Below are positions 53,476-61,553 of a stretch of DNA of 64,000 nt, one piece after another. The number at the start of each line of letters is the position of its first letter. Positions within the stretch are counted from its first letter, which is position 1. The stretch comes from Mangrovihabitans endophyticus (GTDB lineage: Bacteria > Actinomycetota > Actinomycetes > Mycobacteriales > Micromonosporaceae), in contig NZ_BMMX01000014.1 of the NCBI RefSeq assembly GCF_014646155.1, positions 93,402 to 157,401 on the forward strand, in the 5' to 3' direction. A program made the position numbers and the translations under genes. Below the pieces are notes generated by a model. The model saw nothing but the letters and a program-made list of their open reading frames with translations, did no database searches and was not told the origin of the DNA.

Positions 53476-54255
53476 TCAGCCGCGGCCGGAAGACACCATG
53501 CTGCTGAGGATCCAGCCGGCGATATTGTCCGTGCGGGCGCTGCTCTCCACCTGCGTGTGCGGGCAGCTCGGGCCGTTGCTGACCACCGACACCAGCGACG
53601 GCACACGCTTGTGGCGCTCCAGGAAGAACGGCGCCCCCGAGTCGTACGGGCAGGGCGTGGTGTCCGGCGCCGGGGCATACCCGGTCAGGCCGGTGACCGA
53701 GTCGCTCAGCGACACCACCGTCATCTGGCCGGTGCGCAGATGGGTCACCGGCTGCGGGTTGGTGCTGGTCACCGAGCCGTAGCCGGTCACCCGCACGATC
53801 GCGCCGATCTCCGGCGCCCGGCGGCTGACGCGCAGCGGCCGGATGTCGTAGACGGGCTCGTCGAGCTCGGCCAGGGAGACGTCGGCCGTCGGCGACTGCC
53901 GGACCGCGACCACCGTCCGGTCGTGCCCGGCGGTCCCGTTCAGGTCGGTACGTCCCACAGTCGCCGTGGTGAGGTCGGCCACCGGCCGCTCCACCCGTAC
54001 GTTGTTCTCGTCGCGGAAGCAGTGCCCGGCGGTGATCACCCAGCGGGGCGCGATGAGCGCCCCCGAGCAGGCGCTGTCGCGCTTGCCGCCGTCCGCGGTC
54101 GGAATCCCGGTCATGGTCAGCTTGACCGCGAAGCGGTATTGCCCGTCGGGCACCTCCTCGCCGTTGGCGATGGCGTTGGCGGTGCCGACACCCACCGCCG
54201 CGAGGGCGAGCGCTATCGGCGGTATGAGCAGGGCGAGAAGCTTGCGGCGCACCAT
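53476..54255 (-). CDS. Secreted trypsin-like serine protease
   Basis: A 259-residue chymotrypsin-fold protease. A signal peptide covers about residues 5-28 (cleavage likely after TANA). The catalytic triad is His78 in VITAGHC, Asp125 in PTADVSLAEL and Ser206 in PYDSGAPFF. The Ser motif differs from the usual GDSGGP, so activity needs care. Six Cys residues could make disulfides. ATG at 54255 has GGGAGG upstream. Confidence 0.86.
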   Translation of the reverse strand: MVRRKLLALLIPPIALALAAVGVGTANAIANGEEVPDGQYRFAVKLTMTGIPTADGGKRDSACSGALIAPRWVITAGHCFRDENNVRVERPVADLTTATVGRTDLNGTAGHDRTVVAVRQSPTADVSLAELDEPVYDIRPLRVSRRAPEIGAIVRVTGYGSVTSTNPQPVTHLRTGQMTVVSLSDSVTGLTGYAPAPDTTPCPYDSGAPFFLERHKRVPSLVSVVSNGPSCPHTQVESSARTDNIAGWILSSMVSSGRG

Positions 54256-54325
54256 TGGGGACCTCCCTGTCGGCAATGGACCCCTGCGACGATAGAAGAC
54301 GATGGGTAGTCCGTGGGGGCGACCC

Positions 54326-55120
54326 TCAGCGTCGCGCACCCACATGCAGGTCGGCGTTGATGCGCGCGGTCGCCGCCAGCAGGGGCGGCAGCAGGTCGCG
54401 CCGCATCGTCTCCACCGACGTGCGGCTCGCGTGCACCGAGACGTTCACCGCCGCCACCACCGCACTCGCCCGATCACGCACCGGCGCCGCGATCGCCCGC
54501 AGGCCCTCCTCCAGTTCCTGATCCACGATCGCGTAGCCCTGACGGCTCACCCGCTCCAGTTCGGTGCGCAGCGCCGAGACCGACGCGAGGGTGCGGGAGG
54601 TCAACCGCACCGGCTCGATGCCTTCCAGATAAGCCTCCCGCGCCTCGTCCGGCAACCCCGCCAGCAGCACTCGGCCCATCGATGTCGCGTACGCCGGGAA
54701 GCGCGTGCCCACGTTGATGGCGACCGTCATGATGCGTGTCGTCGGCACCCGTGCCACATAGACGATGTCGCCGCCGTCGAGCACGCTCAACGATGACGAC
54801 TCGTGCACCTCGGACACCAGCCGCTCCAGGTGCGGCTCGGCGATCTGCGGCAGGCTCAGCGCGGACAGGTAGGCGTACCCCAGCTCCAGCACCCGTGGCG
54901 TCAGCGAGAAGAGCCGTCCGTCCGTACGGACATATCCGAGATCGCCGAGGGTGAGCAGGAAACGGCGAGCCGCCGCACGGGTGAGGCCGCACTGGCGGGC
55001 CACCTCGCTCAGCGTCAGCTCCGGATGACCGGCGTCGAAGGCGCGGATGACCGCGAGTCCTCGCTCCAGCGACTGCACATAGTACGGCTCGCGGACCGAA
55101 TCGGTTGGTTCGTCGGTCAC
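54326..55120 (-). CDS. pcaR: IclR-family regulator of the pca operon (PcaR/PcaU-like)
   Basis: A 264-residue regulator. The N-terminal winged helix (about 13-75) has VQSLERGLAVIRAFD and LTLSEVARQCGLTRAAARRFLLTL (in parts: SEVARQCGLTRAAAR). The C-terminal effector domain (about 85-260) shows the IclR signature GTRFPAYATSMGRVLLAGLP and AIVDQELEEGLRAIAAPV. Members named PcaR, PcaU or PobR sense protocatechuate, beta-ketoadipate or 4-hydroxybenzoate. It is the last gene of the pca operon, 47 bases after pcaC. GTG at 55120. It is the natural candidate to bind the three GTTCGTAT elements at 60.4-60.5 kb. Confidence 0.88.
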   Translation of the reverse strand: MTDEPTDSVREPYYVQSLERGLAVIRAFDAGHPELTLSEVARQCGLTRAAARRFLLTLGDLGYVRTDGRLFSLTPRVLELGYAYLSALSLPQIAEPHLERLVSEVHESSSLSVLDGGDIVYVARVPTTRIMTVAINVGTRFPAYATSMGRVLLAGLPDEAREAYLEGIEPVRLTSRTLASVSALRTELERVSRQGYAIVDQELEEGLRAIAAPVRDRASAVVAAVNVSVHASRTSVETMRRDLLPPLLAATARINADLHVGARR

Positions 55121-55167
55121 TGAAGCCCCCGGTTGGTTCCTGCGCCGCACCCTACTCCACGGCTCGG

Positions 55168-55542
55168 TCACTGCTCGGTCATTACACGCGCAGCGATGGC
55201 GAACGCCGCATTCGCCGCCGGGACGCCCGCGTAGACCGCCGTGTGCAACAGCACCTCCTGGATCTCCTCGGCGCTGACCCCGTTGCGCAGCGCCGCGCGC
55301 ACGTGCATGGCCAGTTCGTCGTGGCAGCGCAGGGCGGTGAGCAGGGCGAGCGTGATGCAACTGCGGGTGCGCCGGTCGAGCCCGTCCCGGCCCCACACGT
55401 CGCCCCACGCGTACCGGGTGATGAAGTCCTGGAACGGCGCGGTGAAGCCGGTGGTGGCCGCGACGGCGCGGTCCACGTGATCGTCCCCCAGCACTTCGCG
55501 GCGCGTCGTCATCCCGCGGTCGAAGGTGGTGTCGTCAGCCAT
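55168..55542 (-). CDS. pcaC: 4-carboxymuconolactone decarboxylase
   Basis: A 124-residue enzyme that converts 4-carboxymuconolactone to 3-oxoadipate enol-lactone. Conserved stretches are TRYAWGDVWGRDGLDRRTRS, ITLALLTALRCHDELAMHV and EVLLHTAVYAGVPAANAAF. It is a separate gene here, not fused to the enol-lactone hydrolase as PcaL in Streptomyces. Its start overlaps the end of pcaD by 8 bases. Confidence 0.92.
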   Translation of the reverse strand: MADDTTFDRGMTTRREVLGDDHVDRAVAATTGFTAPFQDFITRYAWGDVWGRDGLDRRTRSCITLALLTALRCHDELAMHVRAALRNGVSAEEIQEVLLHTAVYAGVPAANAAFAIAARVMTEQ

Positions 55543-56299
55543 CGAGCGCCTCCAGGATGAGCGGGTTCACGATGCGTGGTTGCTGCCAGGTCGCCAGGTG
55601 CGCGGCGTCGCGCACCACGACGAGCCGGGCATCCGGGATGGCACCGGCGATCTGCGCCCCGTGCATCGGCGGGATCGCCTCGTCGTCGTTGCCCGACAGC
55701 ACCAGGGTGCGCGCGGTGATCCGGTCCAGGTCGGACCGCAGGTCCATGTTCTCGATGGCGGCGCAGGCTCCCGCGTACCCCGCCGGCGGCGTCGCGGTCA
55801 GCATCGCCCGCAGGCGGCGTACGTCGTCCGGGTGCGTCGAGGCGTACGGCGGGGTGAGCCAGCGCCCGATCACCGCCGTCGCGATCGCGCCGAGGCCCTG
55901 CCGCCGGACGGTCTCCGCGCGGTCCGCCCACTGTTGCGCCGGCCCGAGTTGCGCCGAGGTGCAGCACAACACCAGCCGACCCACACGGTGCGGCGCGTGG
56001 GCGGCCAGCCACATCGCGGTCATGCCACCCAGGGACAGTCCGACCACGTGCGCGCGGGGCACGCCGAGCGCGTCGAGCAGCCCGAGCGCGTCCTGCCCGA
56101 GATCGGCCAGCGAGTACGGTCCGGCCGGCACGGACGAGCATCCGTGCCCCCGTACGTCGTACCGGATCACCCGGTGTTGCGCGGCCAGGACCGCCATCTG
56201 GGGTTCCCACATGGTGTGGTCGGTGCCGAGCGAGTTGATCAGCAGCACCGGGGGCGCGTCCGGCGGACCGTCCAGGCGCCGATGCAGGCGGACCGTCAC
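55535..56299 (-). CDS. pcaD: 3-oxoadipate enol-lactonase
   Basis: A 254-residue alpha/beta hydrolase that opens 3-oxoadipate enol-lactone to 3-oxoadipate. Motifs: LINSLGTDHTMWEPQM near the N-terminus, RYDVRGHGCSSVP, the nucleophile elbow GLSLGGMTAMW, a likely Asp in SGNDDEAIPP and the His in RDAAHLATWQQP. GTG at 56299 overlaps the pcaB stop as GTGA, which fixes the start. Confidence 0.91.
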   Translation of the reverse strand: MTVRLHRRLDGPPDAPPVLLINSLGTDHTMWEPQMAVLAAQHRVIRYDVRGHGCSSVPAGPYSLADLGQDALGLLDALGVPRAHVVGLSLGGMTAMWLAAHAPHRVGRLVLCCTSAQLGPAQQWADRAETVRRQGLGAIATAVIGRWLTPPYASTHPDDVRRLRAMLTATPPAGYAGACAAIENMDLRSDLDRITARTLVLSGNDDEAIPPMHGAQIAGAIPDARLVVVRDAAHLATWQQPRIVNPLILEALDG

Positions 56300-57594
56300 G
56301 ACGCCGCCTTGAGCGCCCGGTCGATCAGCACGTCGGCGCTGCCCAGGTAGTCCTCCGGGGCGAGCAGGCCGGCCGCGTCGGGCACCCGCGCGTCGGCCGC
56401 CAGGGCTGCCGCGAAATCCGGCGCCGCCGCGGCTTCCCGCACCACCGCGTGCGCCTGGTCGGCACCGAGGCGATCGGCCAGCACGGCGGTGACCCGTTCG
56501 GCCAGCAGGGCGCCTCCGGTGCGGTCCACGTTCGCCCGCATCCGATCCGCGTCGACCTGCAGGCCGTCCAGCGACGCGCCCACCTGGTGCACCGCCGAGC
56601 CGGCCGCCTCGAACAGGGCACGCAGCGGACGCCACTCGGCATGCCACGCCCCCGCGGCTCGCTGGTGTTCCTGCGCCATCGCGGACAGCAGGGTGGCCAC
56701 CAGGCCGGGGGCCGCTTCCGCCGCCGCCACCGCCAGCACCGCCCGGATCGGGTTGTGTTTCTGCGGCAGCGTCGAGGAGCCCCCCGCGTCGCCGCCCTCG
56801 CGCAGCTCGCCGACCTCGGTCTGGGCATGCCGCACGATGTCGCCCGCCACCTTTCCCGCGGCGCCCGCCGCGATGCCCAGGGCAGCGGCCAGCTCGGCGA
56901 TGCGAGCCCGGTCGGTGTGCCAGGGCAGCACCGGTTCGGCCAGGCCGAGACCCTCCGCGTACGCGGAGACCATGGCCGGCCCGCAGTCCCGGTACGCCGC
57001 GAGGGTGCCCGCGGCACCGCCCAGTTGCACGGCGGGACGCAGCCGGGCGAGCCGCCGCCGGGCGTCCGCCAGCGCCGTCAGCCATCCGGCGGCGACCAGC
57101 CCGAACGTGGTCGGCAGCGCCTGTTGCAGCAGGGTGCGCGCGGGAAGCAGGGTGCGCCGGTGGCCGTCGGCCAGGGCGGCGCAGCGCCCGACCGCGTCCG
57201 CCAGTTCACGGTCCAGCACCGCCAGCGCGTCCCGGGCGATCAGCATGGTCGCGGTGTCCATGATGTCCTGGCTGGTGGCGCCGCGGTGCACGTGCCGGGC
57301 GGCGTCGGCGGGCAACGCGGCCCGCAGCAACCGCACCAGCGGCACCACCGGGTTGCCCGCACCCAGGGCACTCGCGCCCAGTTCCGCCGGGTCGACGGTG
57401 GTCTCCGCGCATACCGATGCGATGGCCTCCGCCGCCGTCTCCGGCACCACCCCCGCGGTCGCCCCGGCACGGGCCAGGCCGGCCTCCGCGTCCAGCAGGG
57501 CACGGATCCATGCCTGGTCGTCCACCGCGGCACGGACCGGCCCGGCGGCGAGCAGGTCGCCGAACAGGTCAGAGTGCGAAGAAGACGGTTTCAT
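56296..57594 (-). CDS. pcaB: 3-carboxy-cis,cis-muconate cycloisomerase
   Basis: A 432-residue member of the fumarase/argininosuccinate lyase superfamily. It lactonises 3-carboxy-cis,cis-muconate. The superfamily signature GGSSTLPQKHNPIRAVL lies at about residue 270, and RGATSQDIMDTATML and LPARTLLQQALPTTFG precede it. The ATG at 57594 lies within the end of pcaG (26-base overlap). Confidence 0.91.
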   Translation of the reverse strand: MKPSSSHSDLFGDLLAAGPVRAAVDDQAWIRALLDAEAGLARAGATAGVVPETAAEAIASVCAETTVDPAELGASALGAGNPVVPLVRLLRAALPADAARHVHRGATSQDIMDTATMLIARDALAVLDRELADAVGRCAALADGHRRTLLPARTLLQQALPTTFGLVAAGWLTALADARRRLARLRPAVQLGGAAGTLAAYRDCGPAMVSAYAEGLGLAEPVLPWHTDRARIAELAAALGIAAGAAGKVAGDIVRHAQTEVGELREGGDAGGSSTLPQKHNPIRAVLAVAAAEAAPGLVATLLSAMAQEHQRAAGAWHAEWRPLRALFEAAGSAVHQVGASLDGLQVDADRMRANVDRTGGALLAERVTAVLADRLGADQAHAVVREAAAAPDFAAALAADARVPDAAGLLAPEDYLGSADVLIDRALKAAS

Positions 57595-58120
57595 GCTCCC
57601 CCCGGAGCCGGATGTCGAACTGGTAACCGCCGCCGGTCGGTTCGGCGAGCAGCGTGCGGCGCCGGTGCTCGGGCACCGTGGCCAGCAGCGGATCCGCATC
57701 GTTGGCCTCCGCCTCGTCCGCGAAGTAGATCCGCGTGACCACCCGGTTGAGCAGGCCCCGGGCGAACACCGACACGTCGATGTGCGGCGCCTGGAGCACG
57801 CCCTCGCGGTCCGGCACTCGGCCCGGCTTGCGGGTGCGGATCGCCCAGTCACCCGCGTCTGCGGTGGGGCACCGGCCGAAGCCGCGGAACGACGTGTGCC
57901 GGCCGCGCGGGTCGTCCGGGTGAGCGAAGCAACCGTCCGGGTCCGCCTGCCAGGTTTCGATCAGGCCGTCCGGCACCGGCTCGCCCGCACCGTCCCGCAG
58001 GACGCCTCGCACCCAGAAGGCGTCCGGGTCGGTCTCCGGCACCACCAGCGGCCCGTCCGACCAGGGCAGGCCGATGGACAGGTACGGACCGACGGTCTGT
58101 GCGGGGGTGAGCCCGAGCAT
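57569..58120 (-). CDS. pcaG: Protocatechuate 3,4-dioxygenase alpha subunit
   Basis: A 183-residue subunit. It shares the intradiol dioxygenase fold but lacks the iron ligands of the beta chain. Typical stretches are LTPAQTVGPYLSIGLP, DGLIETWQADPDGCF, GFGRCPTADAG and APHIDVSVFARGLLNR. Its ATG shares one base with the pcaH stop (TGATG), as expected for subunits made in equal amounts. Confidence 0.93.
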   Translation of the reverse strand: MLGLTPAQTVGPYLSIGLPWSDGPLVVPETDPDAFWVRGVLRDGAGEPVPDGLIETWQADPDGCFAHPDDPRGRHTSFRGFGRCPTADAGDWAIRTRKPGRVPDREGVLQAPHIDVSVFARGLLNRVVTRIYFADEAEANDADPLLATVPEHRRRTLLAEPTGGGYQFDIRLRGEHETVFFAL

Positions 58121-58839
58121 CACGGCTGCTCCATCGGTGTCGCGTCGCGGCCACGCAGCACGATGTCGAATCGGAAGGCGAGTGCCCACGAGTCGACGGT
58201 GGCATCCATGTCGAAGTGGGACACCATGCGCCGCCGGGCCCGTTCGTCGCGGACCGAGTTGAAGATCGGGTCGTACGCGAAGAGCGGGTCGTCGGGGAAG
58301 TACATCTGGGTGACCAGGCGCTGGGTGAAGGCCCGGCCGAACAGCGAGAAGTGGATGTGCGCCGGGCGCCAGGCGTTGGGGTGGTTGCCCCACGGATAGG
58401 CGCCCGGCTTGATCGTCACCAGCCGGTAGTTGCCCTGGTCGTCGGTGAGCACACGTCCCACGCCGGTGAAGTTCGGGTCGATCGGCGCGTCGTGCCGGTC
58501 CACCCGGTGCAGATACCGTCCCGCCGCGTTGGCCTGCCACACCTCGATCAGCGTGTGTGGCACCGGCCGGGCGTTCTCGTCCAGCACCCGGCCGTGCACG
58601 ATGATGCGCTGACCCAGCGCCTCCCCGCCGGGTTGCACGGACAGGTCGGCCGAGGAGGACGAGACCCGCCCCTCGCCGAGCAGCGGGCCGGTCAGTTCGG
58701 TGAGGTTGTGCGGCAGCAGGATCAGCGGCTCGCTGGGCGCGCGCAGCGCCGTGGAGCGATATCCGGCGTAGTCCAGCGGCGGATGCACGGTGCCGTCGTC
58801 GCGGCGGTACCCGGACGGCACGACGAGGGGTTCGGCCAT
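58120..58839 (-). CDS. pcaH: Protocatechuate 3,4-dioxygenase beta subunit
   Basis: A 239-residue iron(III) catalytic subunit that cleaves protocatechuate between its hydroxyls to 3-carboxy-cis,cis-muconate. Iron ligands are visible: Tyr in AAGRYLHRVDRHD, Tyr in KPGAYPWGNHPNAW and the two His in RPAHIHFSLFG. The N-terminal HPPLDYAGYRSTALRAP is typical. It starts 3 bases after the pcaJ stop. Confidence 0.94.
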   Translation of the reverse strand: MAEPLVVPSGYRRDDGTVHPPLDYAGYRSTALRAPSEPLILLPHNLTELTGPLLGEGRVSSSSADLSVQPGGEALGQRIIVHGRVLDENARPVPHTLIEVWQANAAGRYLHRVDRHDAPIDPNFTGVGRVLTDDQGNYRLVTIKPGAYPWGNHPNAWRPAHIHFSLFGRAFTQRLVTQMYFPDDPLFAYDPIFNSVRDERARRRMVSHFDMDATVDSWALAFRFDIVLRGRDATPMEQP

Positions 58840-58842
58840 GGG

Positions 58843-59586
58843 TCACTCCTTCAGCGAACGCAGCGCGGACAGCTCCGTGCCGCTGGGCGGGTCGGTCACC
58901 ACCGGCGGGTCGGCGACCCGCAGATTCCAGCCGGTCGCGTCGACGGCCTGGTCGAGCGAGACACCGGGATGCAGGTGGGTCTGGGTGAGCTCGCGAGTCT
59001 CCGGATCCGGGGTGAGGATGCCCAGGTCGGTGATCACCATGACCGGACCGGCGCCGCGCAGGTTGTGCCGGGCCCGGTCGCTCGCGCCGTGGCCGTGGCC
59101 CAGGGACGTCACGAAGTCCACGCCGTCCACGAACGTACGGGAATTCTGCCGGACGATCACGATGACCTCGCTGCAGGACGCGGCGATCTCGGGGGCGCCG
59201 CCGGCACCGGGCAGGCGAACCTTGGGTTCACGGTAGTCGTCGCCGATCACCGTGGTGTTGATGTTGCCGAACCGGTCGATCTGGGCGGCGCCCAGGAAGC
59301 CGATGTCGATGCGGCCCGGTTGCAACCAGTAGTTGAACATCTCCGGCACGCCGACCACCGCGTCGGCTGTCTCGGCGAGCACCCCGTCGCCGATGGACAG
59401 CGGTAGCCGGTCCGGTTTCGCCCCGATGGTGCCGGACTCGTAGACCAGCACCAGGTCCGGGGCGTGAGTGCGGCGCGCCAGGTTGGCGGCGGTGCTGGGC
59501 AGGCCGATGCCGACGAAGCACCGGGTGCCCGGGTGCAGCGCGCGGGCGGCCGCGACGGTCATCATCTCGTCGGCGGTCCAGTTCAT
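58843..59586 (-). CDS. pcaJ: 3-oxoadipate CoA-transferase subunit B
   Basis: A 247-residue beta subunit of the succinyl-CoA:3-oxoadipate CoA-transferase. The catalytic Glu is in LVYESGTIGAKP (about residue 50). Other motifs are CFVGIGLPSTAANLARR, DIGFLGAAQIDRFGNINTT and TDLGILTPDPETREL. ATGA overlap with pcaI fixes the start. Confidence 0.92.
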   Translation of the reverse strand: MNWTADEMMTVAAARALHPGTRCFVGIGLPSTAANLARRTHAPDLVLVYESGTIGAKPDRLPLSIGDGVLAETADAVVGVPEMFNYWLQPGRIDIGFLGAAQIDRFGNINTTVIGDDYREPKVRLPGAGGAPEIAASCSEVIVIVRQNSRTFVDGVDFVTSLGHGHGASDRARHNLRGAGPVMVITDLGILTPDPETRELTQTHLHPGVSLDQAVDATGWNLRVADPPVVTDPPSGTELSALRSLKE

Positions 59587-60380
59587 CGCACGCCCGCCAA
59601 CCACTCGCCGAAGGAGGCCCGGTCCCGGCTGATGCCGTCCCACGCCCGGTAGTACGCGTTGTCCCGGTCGCTGTAACCCATCGCGTACGACGGATGTGCC
59701 CCGCCGGGCACTTCGGCCACGTGGTCGATGGTCCATCCGGGCAGCACCGTGGCACCCGGCCGCACGCTCAGCGTGTCGACCACCTCCTCCACCGTGACCA
59801 GGGATCGGCGACTGGCGAGCACGACTTCCTTGTGCACCCCGGTGATGCCCCAGAACTGCACGTTGCCGTTCCGGTCCGCCTGTTGCGCGTGCACGATGCC
59901 GACGTCCGGGTTGAGGGCCGGCACGGCGGTCAGCACCTCGCCGGTGAACGGGCAGGTGATCGGCTTGACGGTGTCGGTGTGCTCGGGCAGGTCGGTGCCG
60001 GCGTAGCCGCGCAGCACCGCGAAGGGCAGCCCGGACGCGCCCGCCACGTATCGGTTCGCCATGCCGGCGTGGCTGTGCTCCTCGATCTCCAGGGGCACCG
60101 GCCAGCCGTGCTGCACCGCGTCGCGGAAACGGTGCAGGGATCCGACACCGGGGTTGCCCGCCCAGGAGAAGATCAGCTTGCGCGCGCAGCCGGCACCGAT
60201 CATCTGGTCGTAGACGATGTCCGGGGTCATCCGCACCAATGTCAGGTCACGCCGGCGCTGCCGGATGATCTCCTGCCCGGCGGCCACCGGGATCAGGTGG
60301 GTGAAGCCCTCCAGCGCCACGGTGTCGCCGTCGCGCACCACAGCGGCGACCGCCTCGGACAACGTGGTGATCGTCGCCAT
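59583..60380 (-). CDS. pcaI: 3-oxoadipate CoA-transferase subunit A
   Basis: A 265-residue alpha subunit. Characteristic pieces are GDTVALEGFTHLIPVAAG (CoA binding), GAGCARKLIFSWAGNPGVG and VHAQQADRNGNVQFWG. The ATG at 60380 follows GGAGGTGGAC, an excellent ribosome-binding site; an upstream in-frame start at 60407 would overlap the operator. It is the first gene of the pcaI-J-H-G-B-D-C-R operon, transcribed from the promoter at 60407-60435. A pcaF thiolase gene for the final step is not in the window. Confidence 0.92.
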   Translation of the reverse strand: MATITTLSEAVAAVVRDGDTVALEGFTHLIPVAAGQEIIRQRRRDLTLVRMTPDIVYDQMIGAGCARKLIFSWAGNPGVGSLHRFRDAVQHGWPVPLEIEEHSHAGMANRYVAGASGLPFAVLRGYAGTDLPEHTDTVKPITCPFTGEVLTAVPALNPDVGIVHAQQADRNGNVQFWGITGVHKEVVLASRRSLVTVEEVVDTLSVRPGATVLPGWTIDHVAEVPGGAHPSYAMGYSDRDNAYYRAWDGISRDRASFGEWLAGVR

Positions 60381-60390
60381 GTCCACCTCC

Positions 60391-60405
60391 GTGCGATATA
60401 CGAAC
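60391..60405 (-). promoter_or_regulatory. PcaR-like operator in the pcaI promoter
   Basis: On the minus strand this reads GTTCGTATATCGCAC, one base downstream of the -10 box. It agrees at 12 of 15 positions with the site GTTCGATAATCGCAC that I recall for the IclR-family regulator PcaR of Pseudomonas. A sister copy lies at 60511-60525 in the opposite orientation. Confidence 0.65.
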
Positions 60406-60406
60406 A

Positions 60407-60435
60407 ACAGTGCGCGTGTCGTACATCGCTGTCAA
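60407..60435 (-). promoter_or_regulatory. Promoter of the pca operon
   Basis: On the minus strand a perfect -35 TTGACA (60430-60435) is followed, after exactly 17 bases, by a weak -10 CACTGT (60407-60412). The operator at 60391-60405 is immediately downstream, covering the start of transcription. A weak -10 with a good -35 fits an activator- or repressor-controlled promoter. Confidence 0.6.
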
Positions 60436-60465
60436 GCCGGGCAGCCACCATGCCTGCTCCAGAGA

Positions 60466-60494
60466 TTGACGTGAGCCACGCCACGTTCTACGTT
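60466..60494 (+). promoter_or_regulatory. Promoter of the divergent ABC importer operon
   Basis: A -35 TTGACG (60466-60471) and -10 TACGTT (60489-60494) are separated by exactly 17 bases. The -10 overlaps the first base triplet of an operator half-element (GTTCGTAT at 60492-60499). Transcription would start near 60501, leaving a leader of about 90 bases before the binding-protein gene. Confidence 0.6.
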
Positions 60495-60525
60495 CGTATC
60501 GAGAACTCAAGTTCGTATAGCGCAC
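60492..60525 (+). promoter_or_regulatory. Two PcaR-like operator elements in the importer promoter
   Basis: GTTCGTAT occurs at 60492-60499 and again at 60511-60518, 19 bases (about two helical turns) apart. The second extends to GTTCGTATAGCGCAC, matching the minus-strand operator at 60391-60405 at 14 of 15 positions. Two sites on one face of the helix, one over the -10 and one over the start region, suggest control by the same IclR-family protein. Confidence 0.6.
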
Positions 60526-60590
60526 ACCTCTTGCCCCTTGCCGGAGCGCCCCCGGGCGTCTCCACCGGGCACCGAAGAACGGGAGATCCC

Positions 60591-61553
60591 ATGCGCCGGA
60601 CCCTCCTCGCAGGCGCCACTGCGGCCGTGCTCGCGGTGGCCGGATGCGGCAGCGATTCCTCCAGCGGCTCCAGCGGCGACAGCTCGGGCGGCGTCGACCA
60701 GGTCACGGTCGGCGTCATTCCGATCGTCGACGTGGCACCCATCTATCTGGGACAGAAACAGGACTTCTTCACTAAACGCAATATAAAGCTCACGCTGGAG
60801 AGTGGCCAGGGTGGCGCCGCCATCGTCCCGGGCGTCGTCAGCGGTCAGTTCCAGTTCGGCTTCAGCAACATGACTTCCCTGCTGCTCGCGCAGACGAAGA
60901 ACGTGCCGATCTCGGTGGTGGCCAACGGCGTCGCGTCCACCGGCAAGTCCGGCGCCGACTTCTCCGGCGTCGCGGTCAAGGGCGACAGCCCGATCAAGAG
61001 CGCCGCCGATCTCGCCGGCAAGAAGGTCGCGGTGAACACCCTGAAGAACATCGGCGACACCACCGTCCGGGAGTCCGTGCGCAAGGCGGGCGGCGATCCC
61101 AGCAACATCCAGTTCGTCGAGATGCCGTTCCCCAACATGCCCGCCGCGGTGGAGCAGGGACAGGTCGACGCCGCCTGGATGGTCGAGCCGTCGCTGACCG
61201 AGGTCACCAGCGCCGGCGGACGGGTCGTCTCGTGGAACTATGTGGACACCGCACCGGACCTCACCGTGGCGGCCTACTTCGCCTCGACCAAGTTGCAGGC
61301 GGACGACCCCGACCTGGTCAAGCGCTTCACCGAGGCGATCAACGAGTCACTGGAGTACGCGGATGCCAATCCGGACGCGGTGCGGGAGATCCTCGGGTCG
61401 TACACGAAGATCTCACCCGAGGTCCGCGAGAAGCTGACCCTGCCGAAGTGGCCCACCGAGATCAACAAGGCATCGGTGCAGACGCTGGCCCAGCTCGGCC
61501 AGCAGGACGGCGTCTTCTCCACCGCGCCCGACCTTGGGAAACTGCTTCCGTGA
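60591..61553 (+). CDS. Solute-binding lipoprotein, SsuA/NitT/TauT class
   Basis: A 320-residue extracellular binding protein. The signal peptide ends with the lipobox AVAGC, followed by a Ser/Gly linker. The NMT1/SsuA-like domain has VTVGVIPIVDVAPIYLGQ, KLTLESGQGGAAIVPGVVSGQFQFGF and AWMVEPSLTEV. This class binds sulfonates, nitrate, taurine, thiamine precursors and also aromatic acids such as phthalate. ATG at 60591 with GGGAGA upstream. The shared operators with the pca operon favour an aromatic acid that feeds protocatechuate. Confidence 0.88.
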   Translation: MRRTLLAGATAAVLAVAGCGSDSSSGSSGDSSGGVDQVTVGVIPIVDVAPIYLGQKQDFFTKRNIKLTLESGQGGAAIVPGVVSGQFQFGFSNMTSLLLAQTKNVPISVVANGVASTGKSGADFSGVAVKGDSPIKSAADLAGKKVAVNTLKNIGDTTVRESVRKAGGDPSNIQFVEMPFPNMPAAVEQGQVDAAWMVEPSLTEVTSAGGRVVSWNYVDTAPDLTVAAYFASTKLQADDPDLVKRFTEAINESLEYADANPDAVREILGSYTKISPEVREKLTLPKWPTEINKASVQTLAQLGQQDGVFSTAPDLGKLLP

